A stretch of DNA of 64,000 nucleotides from Streptomyces viridochromogenes (GTDB lineage Bacteria > Actinomycetota > Actinomycetes > Streptomycetales > Streptomycetaceae), in NCBI RefSeq assembly GCF_001270495.1, contig NZ_LGUR01000193.1, positions 36,882 through 100,881 on the forward strand, written 5' to 3'. Under the pieces are notes generated by a model. It did not search any database and was not told the origin of the DNA. It saw only the letters and a list, made by a program, of their open reading frames with translations. Below, one piece after another: positions 19,161-27,355 of the stretch (the first letter of the stretch is position 1; each line of letters begins with the position of its first letter). The position numbers were made by a program, and so were the translations under genes.

Positions 19161-19930
19161 CAGCTGGTGCGGCCCTTCGCGTCGAACTGCTTCATGAAGT
19201 CGAGGACGTTGTCCGCGGTCGGCCGGTACATCTCGTCGACGATCCGGCCGTCGGCGAGGAAGACCACGCGGTCCGCGTACGCCGCGGCCACCGGGTCGTG
19301 GGTCACCATCACCACCGTCTGCCCCAATTCCCGTACGGAGTTGCGCAGGAAGCCCAGCACCTCGGCGCCCGAGCGCGAGTCGAGGTTTCCGGTCGGCTCG
19401 TCGCCGAAGATGATCTCGGGCTTGGAGGCCAGCGCGCGGGCCACGGCGACGCGCTGCTGCTGGCCGCCGGAGAGCTGGGCGGGGCGGTGGCTGAGGCGAT
19501 CGGCCAGGCCCACCATCCGGATGACCGAATCCACCCACTGCTTGTCAGCCTTGCGGCCCGCGATGTCCATCGGGAGGGTGATGTTCTCCAGGGCCGTCAA
19601 CGTCGGCAGCAGGTTGAACGCCTGGAAGATGAAGCCGATCTTGTCCCGGCGCAACTTCGTCAGCTGCTTGTCCTTCAGGGAGCCCAGTTCGGTGTCGCCG
19701 ATGCGCACCGAACCGGAGGAGAAGGTGTCCAGGCCCGCCACGCAGTGCATCAGCGTGGACTTGCCGGAGCCGGAGGGTCCCATGATCGCGGTGAACTCGG
19801 CCTGCCGGAACTCGACGGTGACCCGGTCCAGGGCGACCACCTGGGTCTCGCCCTGTCCGTAGATCTTCGACAGATCCGTGGCACGCGCGGCCACGGTGGT
19901 GGCCCGGTCGGCGATGGATGCGGTGGTCAC
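19160..19930 (-). CDS. ABC transporter ATP-binding protein (MacB/LolD type)
   Basis: 256-residue ATPase partner of the double permease. Walker A GPSGSGKST, Q-loop FIFQAFNLLPTLTALEN, signature LSGGQQQR, Walker B EIIFGDEPTGNLD and the switch His in VTHDP are all present. The Phe-Asn-Leu-Leu Q-loop is typical of the MacB/LolD/FtsE group. The start is GTG at 19928-19930 with AGGAG nine bases upstream. It is translationally coupled to the permease. No regulator gene lies beside it; control must come from the ~390-base region between it and bldA. Confidence 0.95.
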   Translation of the reverse strand: MTTASIADRATTVAARATDLSKIYGQGETQVVALDRVTVEFRQAEFTAIMGPSGSGKSTLMHCVAGLDTFSSGSVRIGDTELGSLKDKQLTKLRRDKIGFIFQAFNLLPTLTALENITLPMDIAGRKADKQWVDSVIRMVGLADRLSHRPAQLSGGQQQRVAVARALASKPEIIFGDEPTGNLDSRSGAEVLGFLRNSVRELGQTVVMVTHDPVAAAYADRVVFLADGRIVDEMYRPTADNVLDFMKQFDAKGRTS

Positions 19931-20323
19931 GAGTAGGCGCTCCTGAGGGACGACGGTGTTTTCGAAGGGACGTCATCCATCGTCCTGGCTGAAGAGCGCC
20001 ATGTAGTCAGTCGCTGTTCCGGTTCCGAAGACAGACTGCGGATGGACGGGACACCGCCGCGTCATACCTGAGGATGACGGCGACCCCTGACGGGTGTTCG
20101 AGTCTGGAACAGGTGGAGCGTCCTTGTTTGGACGGTGAAATTCCGTCATTCCGCATGCGCCGCCGACGGGCGCACGAAAGGCTATTGGCAAGTGCGGATG
20201 GCGCGTTCCGTGGGCTGATGCACCCTCAGACGTCAATAAAATAAGACAACATCGGTCTGCTCGTCCGCTGTTCGGGGGACGTACCCCGATAGGCTCGGAA
20301 CCTCGATGCGGAGCCCATGGCCT
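19931..20323. other. 393-base region between ABC exporter and bldA
   Basis: No convincing gene. It is relatively A/T-rich for this genome (AATAAAATAAGACAAC near 20236) and must contain the divergent promoters of the ABC exporter and of bldA. A -10-like TAGGCT (20290-20295) lies 28 bases before the tRNA and is directly preceded by the perfect inverted repeat TCGGGG-N6-CCCCGA (20272-20289). Confidence 0.5.
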
Positions 20324-20407
20324 GCCCAGATGGTGGAATGCAGACACGGCGAGCTTAAACCTCGCTGCCCCTTCGCGGGCGTGCCGGTTCAAGTCCGGCT
20401 CTGGGCA
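20324..20407 (+). tRNA. bldA: tRNA-Leu (anticodon UAA), bldA
   Basis: Cloverleaf read by eye. Acceptor GCCCAGA (20324-20330) pairs with TCTGGGC (20400-20406), discriminator A 20407. The anticodon stem GCGAG/CTCGC (20349-20353, 20361-20365) encloses loop CTTAAAC with anticodon TAA at 20356-20358. There is a long type II variable arm (TGCCCCTTCGCGGGCG) and a T-arm with GGTTCAAGTCC; CCA is not encoded. It decodes the rare UUA codon. In Streptomyces this gene is bldA, the developmental and antibiotic switch. A scan of the annotated genes here found no in-frame TTA codon, so none of its neighbours appears to be a target. Confidence 0.96.
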
Positions 20408-20449
20408 CTTCCGAGCCTCTCCTTCCCTTCAAGAGTTCACGCACAACCG

Positions 20450-20478
20450 TTGACAGCGGGCGTGCGCGGTCGGAGACT
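20450..20478 (+). promoter_or_regulatory. Candidate pobA promoter
   Basis: A perfect -35 hexamer TTGACA (20450-20455), a 17-base spacer and GAGACT as -10 (20473-20478). The predicted start near 20485 lies immediately before an inverted repeat, as expected for a repressible catabolic gene. Confidence 0.5.
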
Positions 20479-20491
20479 CCGTCAGTAAGTG

Positions 20492-20507
20492 GTGAATGAA
20501 AGTTCAC
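20492..20507. promoter_or_regulatory. Candidate operator of pobA
   Basis: GTGAA-N6-TTCAC inverted repeat just after the predicted transcription start, followed by three ACGAAC direct repeats (about 20511-20536) that overlap GTTC/GAAC arms. Position and symmetry suggest a repressor site; PobR (IclR family) is the obvious candidate but no regulator gene is adjacent. Confidence 0.35.
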
Positions 20508-20552
20508 TACACGAACTTCGGACGAACGACGAACAGTGAAGGGAAGCGACCG

Positions 20553-21728
20553 ATGCGCACCACTGTCGGCATCATCGGAGCGGGCCCCGCGGGCCTCCTC
20601 CTCGCCCGGCTGCTCCACAACGCCGGCATCGACTCGGTCGTCCTGGAGAGCCGCGACCGCGCCTACGTCGAGCACCGCCAGCGCGCCGGAATCCTGGAGC
20701 AGGGCACGGTGGACGTGCTGCGCGCGGCCGGTGCGGCGGAGCGCATGGACCGCGAGGGTCTGCGACACGACGGCATCGAGCTCCGCTTCGACAGGCGGCG
20801 CCACCGCGTCGACTTCCCCGCCCTCACCGGCGGCCGGTCCGTGATGGTGTACGCCCAGACCGAGGTCTGCAAGGACCTCATCGCCCTCCAGCTGAAGGAG
20901 GGCGGCCCGCTGCTCTTCGAGGCGGAGGCCCTCGCCGTGGAGGGCGCGGACACCAACAGCCCGCGCGTGCGCTTCCGCCACGAGGGCGTCGAGGACGTCC
21001 TCGAATGCGGGAACGTCGTGGGCTGCGACGGCTTCTGGGGTGTGTCCCGCAAGGCCGTCCCCGCCGAGCTCACCCGGGTCTTCGAACGTACGTACCCCTT
21101 CGGTTGGCTCGGCATCCTCGCCGACGTCGCCCCCTCGCACGACGAGTTGGTCTACGCCCGCCACGAACGGGGCTTCGCCCTGCTCTCGATGCGCTCCCCG
21201 TCCGTCTCCCGCCTCTACCTCCAGGTCCCCGAAGGCACGGACGCCGACGCGTGGAGCGACGACGAGATCTGGGCGGAGTTGGAACGCCGCTTCGAGACCG
21301 CCGACGACTGGCGGCTGGAGCGCGGCCCCATCACCCAGAAGTCGGTCACACCCATGCGGTCGTACGTCCACGAGCCCATGCGCCACGGCCGCCTCTTCCT
21401 GGCCGGTGACGCGGCGCACATCGTGCCGCCGACGGGCGCCAAGGGGCTGAATCTGGCCGTCGGTGACGTCGTCACGTTCGCGCGCGCACTGACGTATGAA
21501 AGGGAGACGGGGTCGGCCGAGCTCCTCGACGCCTACTCCCGGAACTGTCTGCGCCGCGTGTGGCAGGCCGAGCGGTTCTCGTACGACATGACGACGATGC
21601 TGCACCGCGCCCCCGACGCCGACTCCTTCGAGGACCGGCTCCAGTTGGCGCGACTCGAGCGGCTCGCGTCGTCGCGCGCGGCCGAGACGGATCTGGCCGA
21701 GGGGTACACGGGCTTCCCGTTCGAGTGA
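20553..21728 (+). CDS. pobA: 4-hydroxybenzoate 3-monooxygenase
   Basis: 391-residue FAD/NADPH monooxygenase converting 4-hydroxybenzoate to protocatechuate, which feeds the beta-ketoadipate pathway. FAD-binding GIIGAGPAGLLLARLL at the start, the VLESR...YVEHRQRAGILEQGTVD block typical of PobA, and the second FAD motif FLAGDAAHIVPPTGAKGLN are intact. ATG 20553 is chosen because GAAGGGAAG precedes it; the in-frame ATG at 20496 lies inside the operator. There is no pca gene nearby, so the downstream pathway is encoded elsewhere. It begins 146 bases after bldA on the same strand. Confidence 0.95.
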   Translation: MRTTVGIIGAGPAGLLLARLLHNAGIDSVVLESRDRAYVEHRQRAGILEQGTVDVLRAAGAAERMDREGLRHDGIELRFDRRRHRVDFPALTGGRSVMVYAQTEVCKDLIALQLKEGGPLLFEAEALAVEGADTNSPRVRFRHEGVEDVLECGNVVGCDGFWGVSRKAVPAELTRVFERTYPFGWLGILADVAPSHDELVYARHERGFALLSMRSPSVSRLYLQVPEGTDADAWSDDEIWAELERRFETADDWRLERGPITQKSVTPMRSYVHEPMRHGRLFLAGDAAHIVPPTGAKGLNLAVGDVVTFARALTYERETGSAELLDAYSRNCLRRVWQAERFSYDMTTMLHRAPDADSFEDRLQLARLERLASSRAAETDLAEGYTGFPFE

Positions 21729-21971
21729 GCGCGGGCGGGGGCGCGCGGGGTGCGGGCGCGTGGGTGCGGGCCAGGGGAGTGATCTCCGGCCGGTTCCGGC
21801 GAGGTCGCAGGTTGGTCATGAATGATCCCCTCCGTGGCCGGGAATCACTCGGCCGCGTAGCGTGTTGGCCAGCACGACGAGGGAAAGATCCTCCCCAAGC
21901 ACTAGGGTCAATCCTTTGCCTACCTATTACTCTTGAGCCAAGGCCACGCACGGTGGCCATGGAGGAGTGAA

Positions 21972-22868
21972 ATGAGGAGCAGCAACCCGGTCTTCTCGCG
22001 ACGGGGGTTCAGCCGCGACAACGGCTACGCGGGCTTCAACGCCCAGCCGCAGGCCGGGGGCGCCGCTGTCGGCACGCAGGGCAACCCGTACGCCCAGCCG
22101 CAGGCCGGCAACCCGTACGCGCAGAACCCTTACGCCCAGCAGGACCTTCAGTACGGCGCGCCGCCGCAGGCCCCGGCCACCACCGGCCGGATGACGATGG
22201 ACGACGTCATCCTGCGCACGGGCACCACGCTCGGCACCCTGATCGTCACGGCCGCCCTCGCCTGGGCGCTGCTGCCGGTCGACGACGCGAACATCAGCCG
22301 GTCTTACGGCATCGCCATCGTCGCCGGTCTGATCGGCATGGTCCTGGCGCTCGTCCAGTCCTTCAAGCGCAAGGCCTCGCCCGCGCTGATCCTGTCGTAC
22401 GCCGCGCTCGAGGGTGTCTTCCTCGGCGTCGTCTCCAGCGTCGTTGACAACCGCATCGCGAGCGGTGCGGCCATGCAGGCGGTGCTCGGCACGATGGCGG
22501 TCTTCGCCGCGGTGCTGGTCGCGTACAAGGCGGGCTGGATCCGCGTCAACCGCCGCTTCGTCGGCTTCGTGATGGCGGCCGCGCTCGGCTTCATCCTGCT
22601 GATGGCGGTCAACCTGCTGTTCGCGGTCTTCGGCGGCGGTGACGGCCTCGGCTTCCGCAGCGGCCCGCTCGGCATCGTCTTCGGCATCGTCGGCATCCTG
22701 CTCGGCGCCTGCTTCCTCGCCCTGGACTTCAAGCAGGTCGAGGACGGTCTCGCCTACGGCGCGCCGCGCGAGGAGGCCTGGCTCGCGGCCTTCGGCCTCA
22801 CCATGACGCTGGTGTGGATCTACATGGAGTTCCTGAGGCTCATCTCGATCCTCAACAGCAGCGACTAG
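21972..22868 (+). CDS. Bax inhibitor-1/YccA family membrane protein
   Basis: 298 residues. The first ~65 are a Gln/Pro/Tyr/Asn-rich tail with repeated NPYAQ-like units (QGNPYAQPQ, NPYAQNPYAQQ). About seven membrane helices follow (starting TLIVTAALAWALLPV), with the YAALEGVFLGVVSSVVDNR block that marks actinobacterial YccA-like proteins and ends WIYMEFLRLISIL. Members are proposed to be calcium-leak channels or stress-protective factors; the role here is not established. RBS GGAGGAG precedes ATG 21972. A strong terminator follows. Confidence 0.92.
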   Translation: MRSSNPVFSRRGFSRDNGYAGFNAQPQAGGAAVGTQGNPYAQPQAGNPYAQNPYAQQDLQYGAPPQAPATTGRMTMDDVILRTGTTLGTLIVTAALAWALLPVDDANISRSYGIAIVAGLIGMVLALVQSFKRKASPALILSYAALEGVFLGVVSSVVDNRIASGAAMQAVLGTMAVFAAVLVAYKAGWIRVNRRFVGFVMAAALGFILLMAVNLLFAVFGGGDGLGFRSGPLGIVFGIVGILLGACFLALDFKQVEDGLAYGAPREEAWLAAFGLTMTLVWIYMEFLRLISILNSSD

Positions 22869-22886
22869 TCTCCGACGGTTGTGCAG

Positions 22887-22919
22887 CGAAGGGCCCCGGG
22901 TTCGTCCCGGGGCCCTTCG
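22887..22919 (+). terminator. Bidirectional hairpin terminator
   Basis: A perfect 14-bp stem, CGAAGGGCCCCGGG (22887-22900) against CCCGGGGCCCTTCG (22906-22919), with loop TTCGT, between the convergent BI-1 gene and the DUF4287 gene. Confidence 0.85.
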
Positions 22920-22935
22920 TCGTCTGTGCGCGCGT

Positions 22936-23166
22936 CTAGAGGAACTTGCGCGCCGCCCTCCTCAGGTCGTACTCGTGGACGATCGCCTTCGCGTGGCCGT
23001 ACGCGAGGTCGTATTCGTGGCGTAGCCAGCTGACCTTCTCCTCGAAGCGGACGAGGGCCGGGCCTTCTTCTACGGTGCGGAGCCAGTCGGAGACTTCACG
23101 ACCGGTGCAGTGGGGGATGCGGGCGAGCATGTTGCGGTGGGTCTCCTCGGAGAGGACGTGGGACAT
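22936..23166 (-). CDS. DUF4287 family protein
   Basis: 76 residues, soluble and helical. The pattern LSEETHRNMLARIPHCTGREVSDWLRTVEEGP followed by WLRHEYDLAYGHAKAIVHEYDLRRAARKF matches the small DUF4287 family ('TGRPLEEWFALV...WLKEEHGLGHGYANAIV' type), given here as separate blocks. The function is unknown; these domains often occur alone or with DUF5655. The start at 23166 (MSHVL) is preferred over the ATG six codons upstream because GGAGG sits five bases before it. Confidence 0.85.
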   Translation of the reverse strand: MSHVLSEETHRNMLARIPHCTGREVSDWLRTVEEGPALVRFEEKVSWLRHEYDLAYGHAKAIVHEYDLRRAARKFL

Positions 23167-23233
23167 CGGCGCCTCCGGACGCAAAGGGGATGTAAGCCGG
23201 TCCTTCAGGTCACCGTGCCTGAGCGTTCGCCCG

Positions 23234-23264
23234 TTGGCAACAGTCGTGGTGCGACGCGTAGGTT
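23234..23264 (+). promoter_or_regulatory. Candidate promoter driving a leaderless mRNA
   Basis: TTGGCA (23234-23239), a 19-base spacer and TAGGTT (23259-23264). The GTG start of the next gene begins exactly six bases after the -10, so transcription should start at the G of the start codon. Confidence 0.5.
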
Positions 23265-23270
23265 TGTGGG

Positions 23271-23582
23271 GTGGTTGATACGACGCGTCTGACTCGAGCC
23301 GTGGATCACTTTGCCGACCGGTTGCGGGCGGCGCCGCAGTCCCGCTTGCAGAGGGGCGCCGCGGGGGAGGCTTTGGGGTTGGCCAGGGAGTTGGCTTCGT
23401 GGGCGCAGGTTCTGGAGACGCCGGGAGCCGAGCCTCGGGTGATGCCCGATGCCGGGATGTTCGCTGCGGCTGACCAAATCACCGTTGCCGTGCATGACTT
23501 GGCGGTGGTTCTTGAGAACGACGACCAGGTCTCTGACGCGGTGCGGCTGGTGGAGGAGGCGCAGAAGAGGGCGGGGGTCTGA
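23271..23582 (+). CDS. Hypothetical protein, about 103 residues
   Basis: Small, soluble, helical protein (MVDTTRLTRAVDHFADRLRAAP ... HDLAVVLENDDQVSDAVRLVEEAQKR). It starts at a GTG with no Shine-Dalgarno sequence; a good -10 lies six bases upstream, consistent with leaderless translation. Codon usage is clearly protein-like, although some third positions are less GC-rich than in neighbours. It has no recognisable motif and may be a Streptomyces-specific conserved hypothetical. It converges with the next gene. Confidence 0.75.
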   Translation: MVDTTRLTRAVDHFADRLRAAPQSRLQRGAAGEALGLARELASWAQVLETPGAEPRVMPDAGMFAAADQITVAVHDLAVVLENDDQVSDAVRLVEEAQKRAGV

Positions 23583-23638
23583 GGTCCCGGGGCCCGCAAA
23601 CGCCGCCAGGGGCGCGGGGCAGAACCACCGCCCCGGAA

Positions 23639-24430
23639 CTACAGGCTCGCTATGACCCTGTCCGCCAGGATGTAGACGTTCTCCTCGCCGCACGCGAACG
23701 TCAGGGTGTACGCCCCTGACACTCCCGAACCGCCCAGCAGTACCGGCGTCTCGCCCGCGCGCAGGGCCGCTGCCAGGCGCTCCGCCGTCTCGCGGTGGCC
23801 CGGGGTCATGCACAGGGTGGTGCCGTCGGCGAAGACGTAGACGTCGAGGGTGCCCAGCGGGCCGGGGCGGACGTCGGTCAGCTCGGTGGCGGAGGCGGCC
23901 AGTTCCTCAAGGGTGGACACCGTACGCTCATGGTCGTTCACGGCAGGTGAGGAGACCGGGACGAAGTCCGGGTGGGAGGGGTGACGGCGGCGGGCCGCGG
24001 CCAGTTCGGGGGACTCGCCCGCGAACTCGTCCGCGTCCGCGGTCGGCTCGGTCACCGGCTCCAGATGCTCCAGACCCGCGAAATCGGCCTGGCGGGGCAG
24101 GAACAGCTCGCTGTCGGACAAGCCGAGCAGGGTGGGCGCGTCGGAGCCGTCACGGGCCTCCTGGGCGGCCCAGAAGGCGCGCGCCTCGGCCAGCTCCCGC
24201 TCGCGTTCCTCGGCGAGCGCCTCGGCCACCGCCGCGCGTATCTCATCGGCGTCGGCGGAGACGCGGGCCGGCGGGACCAGGCCGCGGGTCGCGGCGGCGT
24301 TGTTCTTCGCCAGCTCGGTGTGCAGGGCCGCGACCTGTCGGCGCAGCACCATGAGGGTGCGCAGGACGGCGACGCCCACGGCGCCGGTGGCGGCCGTGGT
24401 GAGCAGCAAGGCGATCGGCATGGCGCTCAC
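23639..24430 (-). CDS. Membrane-anchored hypothetical protein
   Basis: 263 residues. One N-terminal membrane helix (IALLLTTAATGAVGVAVLRTLMV), then a coiled-coil-prone, Ala/Glu/Arg-rich segment (LRRQVAALHTELAKN ... EALAEERERELAEARAFWAAQE), an acidic linker, and a compact C-terminal domain (TLDVYVFADGTTLCMTPGHRE ... YTLTFACGEENVYILADRVI) that looks beta-rich. The family is not recognised. Start GTG 24430 has GGGAG seven bases upstream. The region before it contains two near-identical 17-18-base direct repeats one above the other (24586-24624). Confidence 0.75.
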   Translation of the reverse strand: MSAMPIALLLTTAATGAVGVAVLRTLMVLRRQVAALHTELAKNNAAATRGLVPPARVSADADEIRAAVAEALAEERERELAEARAFWAAQEARDGSDAPTLLGLSDSELFLPRQADFAGLEHLEPVTEPTADADEFAGESPELAAARRRHPSHPDFVPVSSPAVNDHERTVSTLEELAASATELTDVRPGPLGTLDVYVFADGTTLCMTPGHRETAERLAAALRAGETPVLLGGSGVSGAYTLTFACGEENVYILADRVIASL

Positions 24431-24585
24431 TGACGTACTCCCGGTTCAAAGTCGACCCCCGACTTCCTACATCAGCTTGAAGGGCGGACTATCCAGCTGT
24501 CAGTGCGTAACGTCACGAAACGGGCAGGACTTTGGGCCTGGGGTTTGGTGGTGCAACGGCTCTGAGCTGCGTAAATCCCTCCGCG

Positions 24586-24624
24586 GAGGGAGATAGGTCA
24601 CATCCTGAGGGAGATTGGATCACA
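24586..24624. repeat. Tandem direct repeats with 21-base period
   Basis: GAGGGAGATAGGTCACA at 24586 and GAGGGAGATTGGATCACA at 24607, centred two helical turns apart, with the perfect palindrome TCCCTCCGCGGAGGGA (24576-24591) overlapping the first copy. They lie about 160 bases upstream of the membrane-protein gene that ends at 23639, in an otherwise gene-free stretch of 293 bases. Confidence 0.55.
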
Positions 24625-24723
24625 AATCGGCCCAGAACCAAGGAGTTTCCCGGGTTCCGGGCCGAAGGCTCACGCTGGGTCCCGAGCCGACTACTCAGGG
24701 GCTTTGGCGGAGGGGTTCGGGTT

Positions 24724-25944
24724 TCAGCTCAGGCGCTCGATGACCATCGCCATGCCCTGGCCGCCGCCGACGCACATCGTCTCCAGGCCGAACTGCTTGT
24801 CGTGGTGCTGGAGGGAGTTGATCAGTGTGGTGGTGATGCGGGCACCGGTCATGCCGAAGGGGTGGCCGACGGCGATGGCGCCGCCGTTGACGTTCAGCTT
24901 GTCGATGTCGATGCCCAGCTCGCGGTAGGAGGGGATCACCTGGGCGGCGAACGCCTCGTTGATCTCGACCAGGTCGATGTCGTCGATGGTGAGGCCGGCC
25001 CGGCGCAGGGCCTGCTGGCTCGCCTCGACCGGGCCGAGACCCATGATCTCGGGGGAGAGGCCGGAGACGCCGGTCGACACGATGCGGGCGAGCGGGGTGA
25101 GGCCGAGCTCGCGGGCCTTGGTGTCCGACATGATGACGAGGGCCGCCGCGCCGTCGTTCAGGGGGCAGCAGTTGGCGGCGGTGACGAGGCCGTCGGGGCG
25201 GAAGACGGGCTTGAGGCCCTGGACGCCCTCCAGGGTGACGCCGGGGCGGGGGCCGTCGTCCTTGGAGACGACGGTGCCGTCGGGGAGGGTGACCGGGGTG
25301 ATCTCGCGCTCCCAGAAGCCGTTCTTGATGGCTTCCTCGGCGAGGTTCTGCGAACGGACGCCGAACTCGTCCATGTCCTGGCGGGTGATGCCCTTCGACC
25401 GGGCGAGGTTCTCGGCGGTCTGGCCCATGGCGATGTACGCGTCCGGGACGAGGCCGTCCTCGCGCGGGTCGTGCCAGGTCGTGCCCTCCTGCTGGGCGAC
25501 GGCGGCGGTGCGGGCCTCGGCCTCGGCGAAGAAGGGGTTGTGGGTGTCGGGGAGGCTGTCGGAGTTGCCCTTGGCGAAGCGGGAGACCGTCTCGACGCCG
25601 GCCGAGATGAAGACGTCGCCCTCGCCGGCCTTGATGGCGTGCAGTGCCATGCGCGAGGTCTGGAGGGAGGAGGAGCAGTACCGGGTGACGGTGCAGCCCG
25701 GGAGGTGGTCCATGCCCATCTGTACGGCGACGATGCGGCCGAGGTTGTTGCCCTGCTCGCCGCCGGGGAGGCCGCAGCCGAGCATCAGGTCGTCGATGTC
25801 GCGCGGGTCCAGCTCGGGGACCTTGGCCAGGGCCGCCTGGATGATCGTGGCGGTGAGGTCGTCCGGGCGCAGGTCTTTCAGGGAGCCCTTGAAGGCGCGG
25901 CCGATGGGGGAGCGGGCGGTCGAGACGATCACGGCTTCGGGCAT
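24724..25944 (-). CDS. Acetyl-CoA C-acyltransferase (thiolase)
   Basis: 406-residue thiolase. The nucleophilic Cys is about C90 in TRYCSSSLQ; the base His lies in [11 protein letters not shown] and the second Cys in [11 protein letters not shown] near the C-terminus. The NEAFAAQVI motif is also present. It either condenses two acyl-CoAs (biosynthetic) or cleaves 3-ketoacyl-CoA (beta-oxidation); the sequence does not decide between these. There is no adjacent FadB-type gene. ATG 25944 is preferred to GTG 25947 because GGAG lies five bases before the ATG. Its upstream region holds the 208-bp giant hairpin repeat. Confidence 0.93.
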   Translation of the reverse strand: MPEAVIVSTARSPIGRAFKGSLKDLRPDDLTATIIQAALAKVPELDPRDIDDLMLGCGLPGGEQGNNLGRIVAVQMGMDHLPGCTVTRYCSSSLQTSRMALHAIKAGEGDVFISAGVETVSRFAKGNSDSLPDTHNPFFAEAEARTAAVAQQEGTTWHDPREDGLVPDAYIAMGQTAENLARSKGITRQDMDEFGVRSQNLAEEAIKNGFWEREITPVTLPDGTVVSKDDGPRPGVTLEGVQGLKPVFRPDGLVTAANCCPLNDGAAALVIMSDTKARELGLTPLARIVSTGVSGLSPEIMGLGPVEASQQALRRAGLTIDDIDLVEINEAFAAQVIPSYRELGIDIDKLNVNGGAIAVGHPFGMTGARITTTLINSLQHHDKQFGLETMCVGGGQGMAMVIERLS

Positions 25945-26114
25945 CACGGCTCCAGTTGAAAGGTGCGGCGCGCAGCGCCACGTTGAGGGGTGGTGGTCGG
26001 GCGACGGGTGGGCATACCGGGGGGTCGGGCAGGGCTGTGTGGGAAGTTACCCGTACGTATGGGTCAGGTCACGGGCAGGGCGGTGTGACCCTTACCGCAA
26101 TTTTCTAAGCGCTT

Positions 26115-26322
26115 GCTTTCCTCGCCCCCGCCGCCCCTACCCGTCCCATCCTTCTGGGGCTCCGCCCCAGACCCCGCTCCTCAAACGCCGGAGGGGCTGG
26201 ATTCGCCAGGCATTCTCAGCCCGTCCGGCGTTTGAGGACGAGGCCCGCAGGGCCGACAGCGGTGGTCTGGGGGCGCAGCCCCCAGGGACGGGACGGGTAG
26301 GGGCGGCGGGGGCGAGGAAAGC
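26115..26322. repeat. 208-bp giant hairpin repeat with perfect 33-bp arms
   Basis: Bases 26115-26147 are the exact reverse complement of 26290-26322 (33 of 33). The interior is also largely self-complementary: CTCCTCAAACGCCGGAGGGG near 26178 against CCGTCCGGCGTTTGAGGACG near 26221, and GGGGCTCCGCCCC (26156) against GGGGGCGCAGCCCCC (26269). It contains no gene. A half copy lies at 57431-57560. Similar 'CGTCCGGCGTTTGAGGACGA' intergenic sequences are dispersed in Streptomyces genomes (from memory). It sits at the 3' end of the SGNH hydrolase gene, upstream of the thiolase gene. Confidence 0.85.
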
Positions 26323-26329
26323 CCCGTGG

Positions 26330-27355
26330 TCAGGGGGACGGGGTTACCGGGGTGCGGTCCGGTTCCGGGACGCGGCGGCGGCGTCGGCGCTTGAGGAGGG
26401 CCCAGGGGCCCTTCGGGCCGGTCGGCATCGCGGCCGTGACCTCCGTGCCCGCCTCCGACGCGGCCTCGGCCGCGGCCCGGGCCACCGGGAGGAAGCCCTC
26501 GCGGCGGGTGACGTCGGGGCGCTCCTCCTCCGCCGGCCACAGGCCCAGCGCCGCGCAGACCGTCGGCAGGACCGCCATCGCCGCCGTGGCGTAACCCTCC
26601 GCCGAGGGGTGGTAGTTGTCGGGGCCGAAAAGCTCGCGCGGGTTGGCCGCGAACTCCGGGCCCAGCAGGTCGCCCAGCGACACCGTGCGGCCGCCCTGTT
26701 CGACGGCGCCGATCGTCTGGGCGGCCGCCAGCTGGCGTGAGGCGCGGCGGGCCAGCCACCGGAGCGGTTGCTGGACCGGTTCGATCGTGCCCAGGTCGGG
26801 GCAGGTCCCGACCACCACCTCCGCACCGGCCGTGCGCAGCCGTCGTACGGCCGCGGACAGGTGACGGACCGAGCGCGTCGCCGGCATGCGGTTCGTGACG
26901 TCGTTCGCGCCGATCATGATCACGCAGACGTCGGGTGCCAGGGCGGGGTCCGCGAGGACCAGGGCCACCTGGCGGTCCAGGTCGTCCGAGCGGGCGCCCG
27001 GCAGGGCCACGTTGCGGAACTCCACCTGCCGTTCCGCCACCGCCGCCAGCCCCGACGCCAGCAGTGCGCCGGGCGTCTGCCCCGCACGGTGCACGCCCTG
27101 GCCCGCGGCCGTCGAGTCACCCAGCAGCGTCAGGCGCAGCGGCGGTTCGCCGGGGGTGGCGTACAACCGGCCGTACCGGCCGTCGGCGTTCGGGACGTGG
27201 TTGTTCGTGCCGTTGCCGACATGGCGCCGGGCCAGGCGCACCTCGGCGAGGAGCAGACCGACGGCCGCCGCCCCGGCCAGGCCGATCCCGCCGCCGCCGT
27301 AGGCGGCGCCCGCCGCGATCCGCCGGGCCACCCTCGCCCTCGACATGCTCGTCAT
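26330..27355 (-). CDS. SGNH/GDSL hydrolase, membrane-anchored
   Basis: 341 residues. An N-terminal signal/anchor helix (AYGGGGIGLAGAAAVGLLLAEV) is followed by the SGNH esterase core: block I LTLLGDSTAAGQGV with nucleophile Ser, block III IMIGANDVTNR with Asn, and block V GPDNYHPSAEGYA with catalytic Asp and His. The C-terminal tail is basic and disordered. It is probably a secreted or membrane-tethered esterase/deacylase of unknown substrate. ATG 27355 is followed closely by MSRARVARR, so the first in-frame ATG is kept. It is divergent from the cystathionine beta-synthase gene. Confidence 0.9.
   Translation of the reverse strand: MTSMSRARVARRIAAGAAYGGGGIGLAGAAAVGLLLAEVRLARRHVGNGTNNHVPNADGRYGRLYATPGEPPLRLTLLGDSTAAGQGVHRAGQTPGALLASGLAAVAERQVEFRNVALPGARSDDLDRQVALVLADPALAPDVCVIMIGANDVTNRMPATRSVRHLSAAVRRLRTAGAEVVVGTCPDLGTIEPVQQPLRWLARRASRQLAAAQTIGAVEQGGRTVSLGDLLGPEFAANPRELFGPDNYHPSAEGYATAAMAVLPTVCAALGLWPAEEERPDVTRREGFLPVARAAAEAASEAGTEVTAAMPTGPKGPWALLKRRRRRRVPEPDRTPVTPSP

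Noticed and set aside
19973..20392. 139-codon minus-strand open frame over the bldA region
   Set aside because: It overlaps the tRNA gene, lacks a ribosome site and has poor third-position GC bias.
24530..24600. Stretch resembling part of a tRNA (GGTGGTGCAACGGC)
   Set aside because: No matching acceptor stem, no anticodon stem and no GGTTCGANTCC T-loop could be found.
26115..26322. Treating the 208-bp hairpin as an insertion sequence
   Set aside because: It has no open reading frame or transposase remnant and no clear target duplication; described as a repeat instead.
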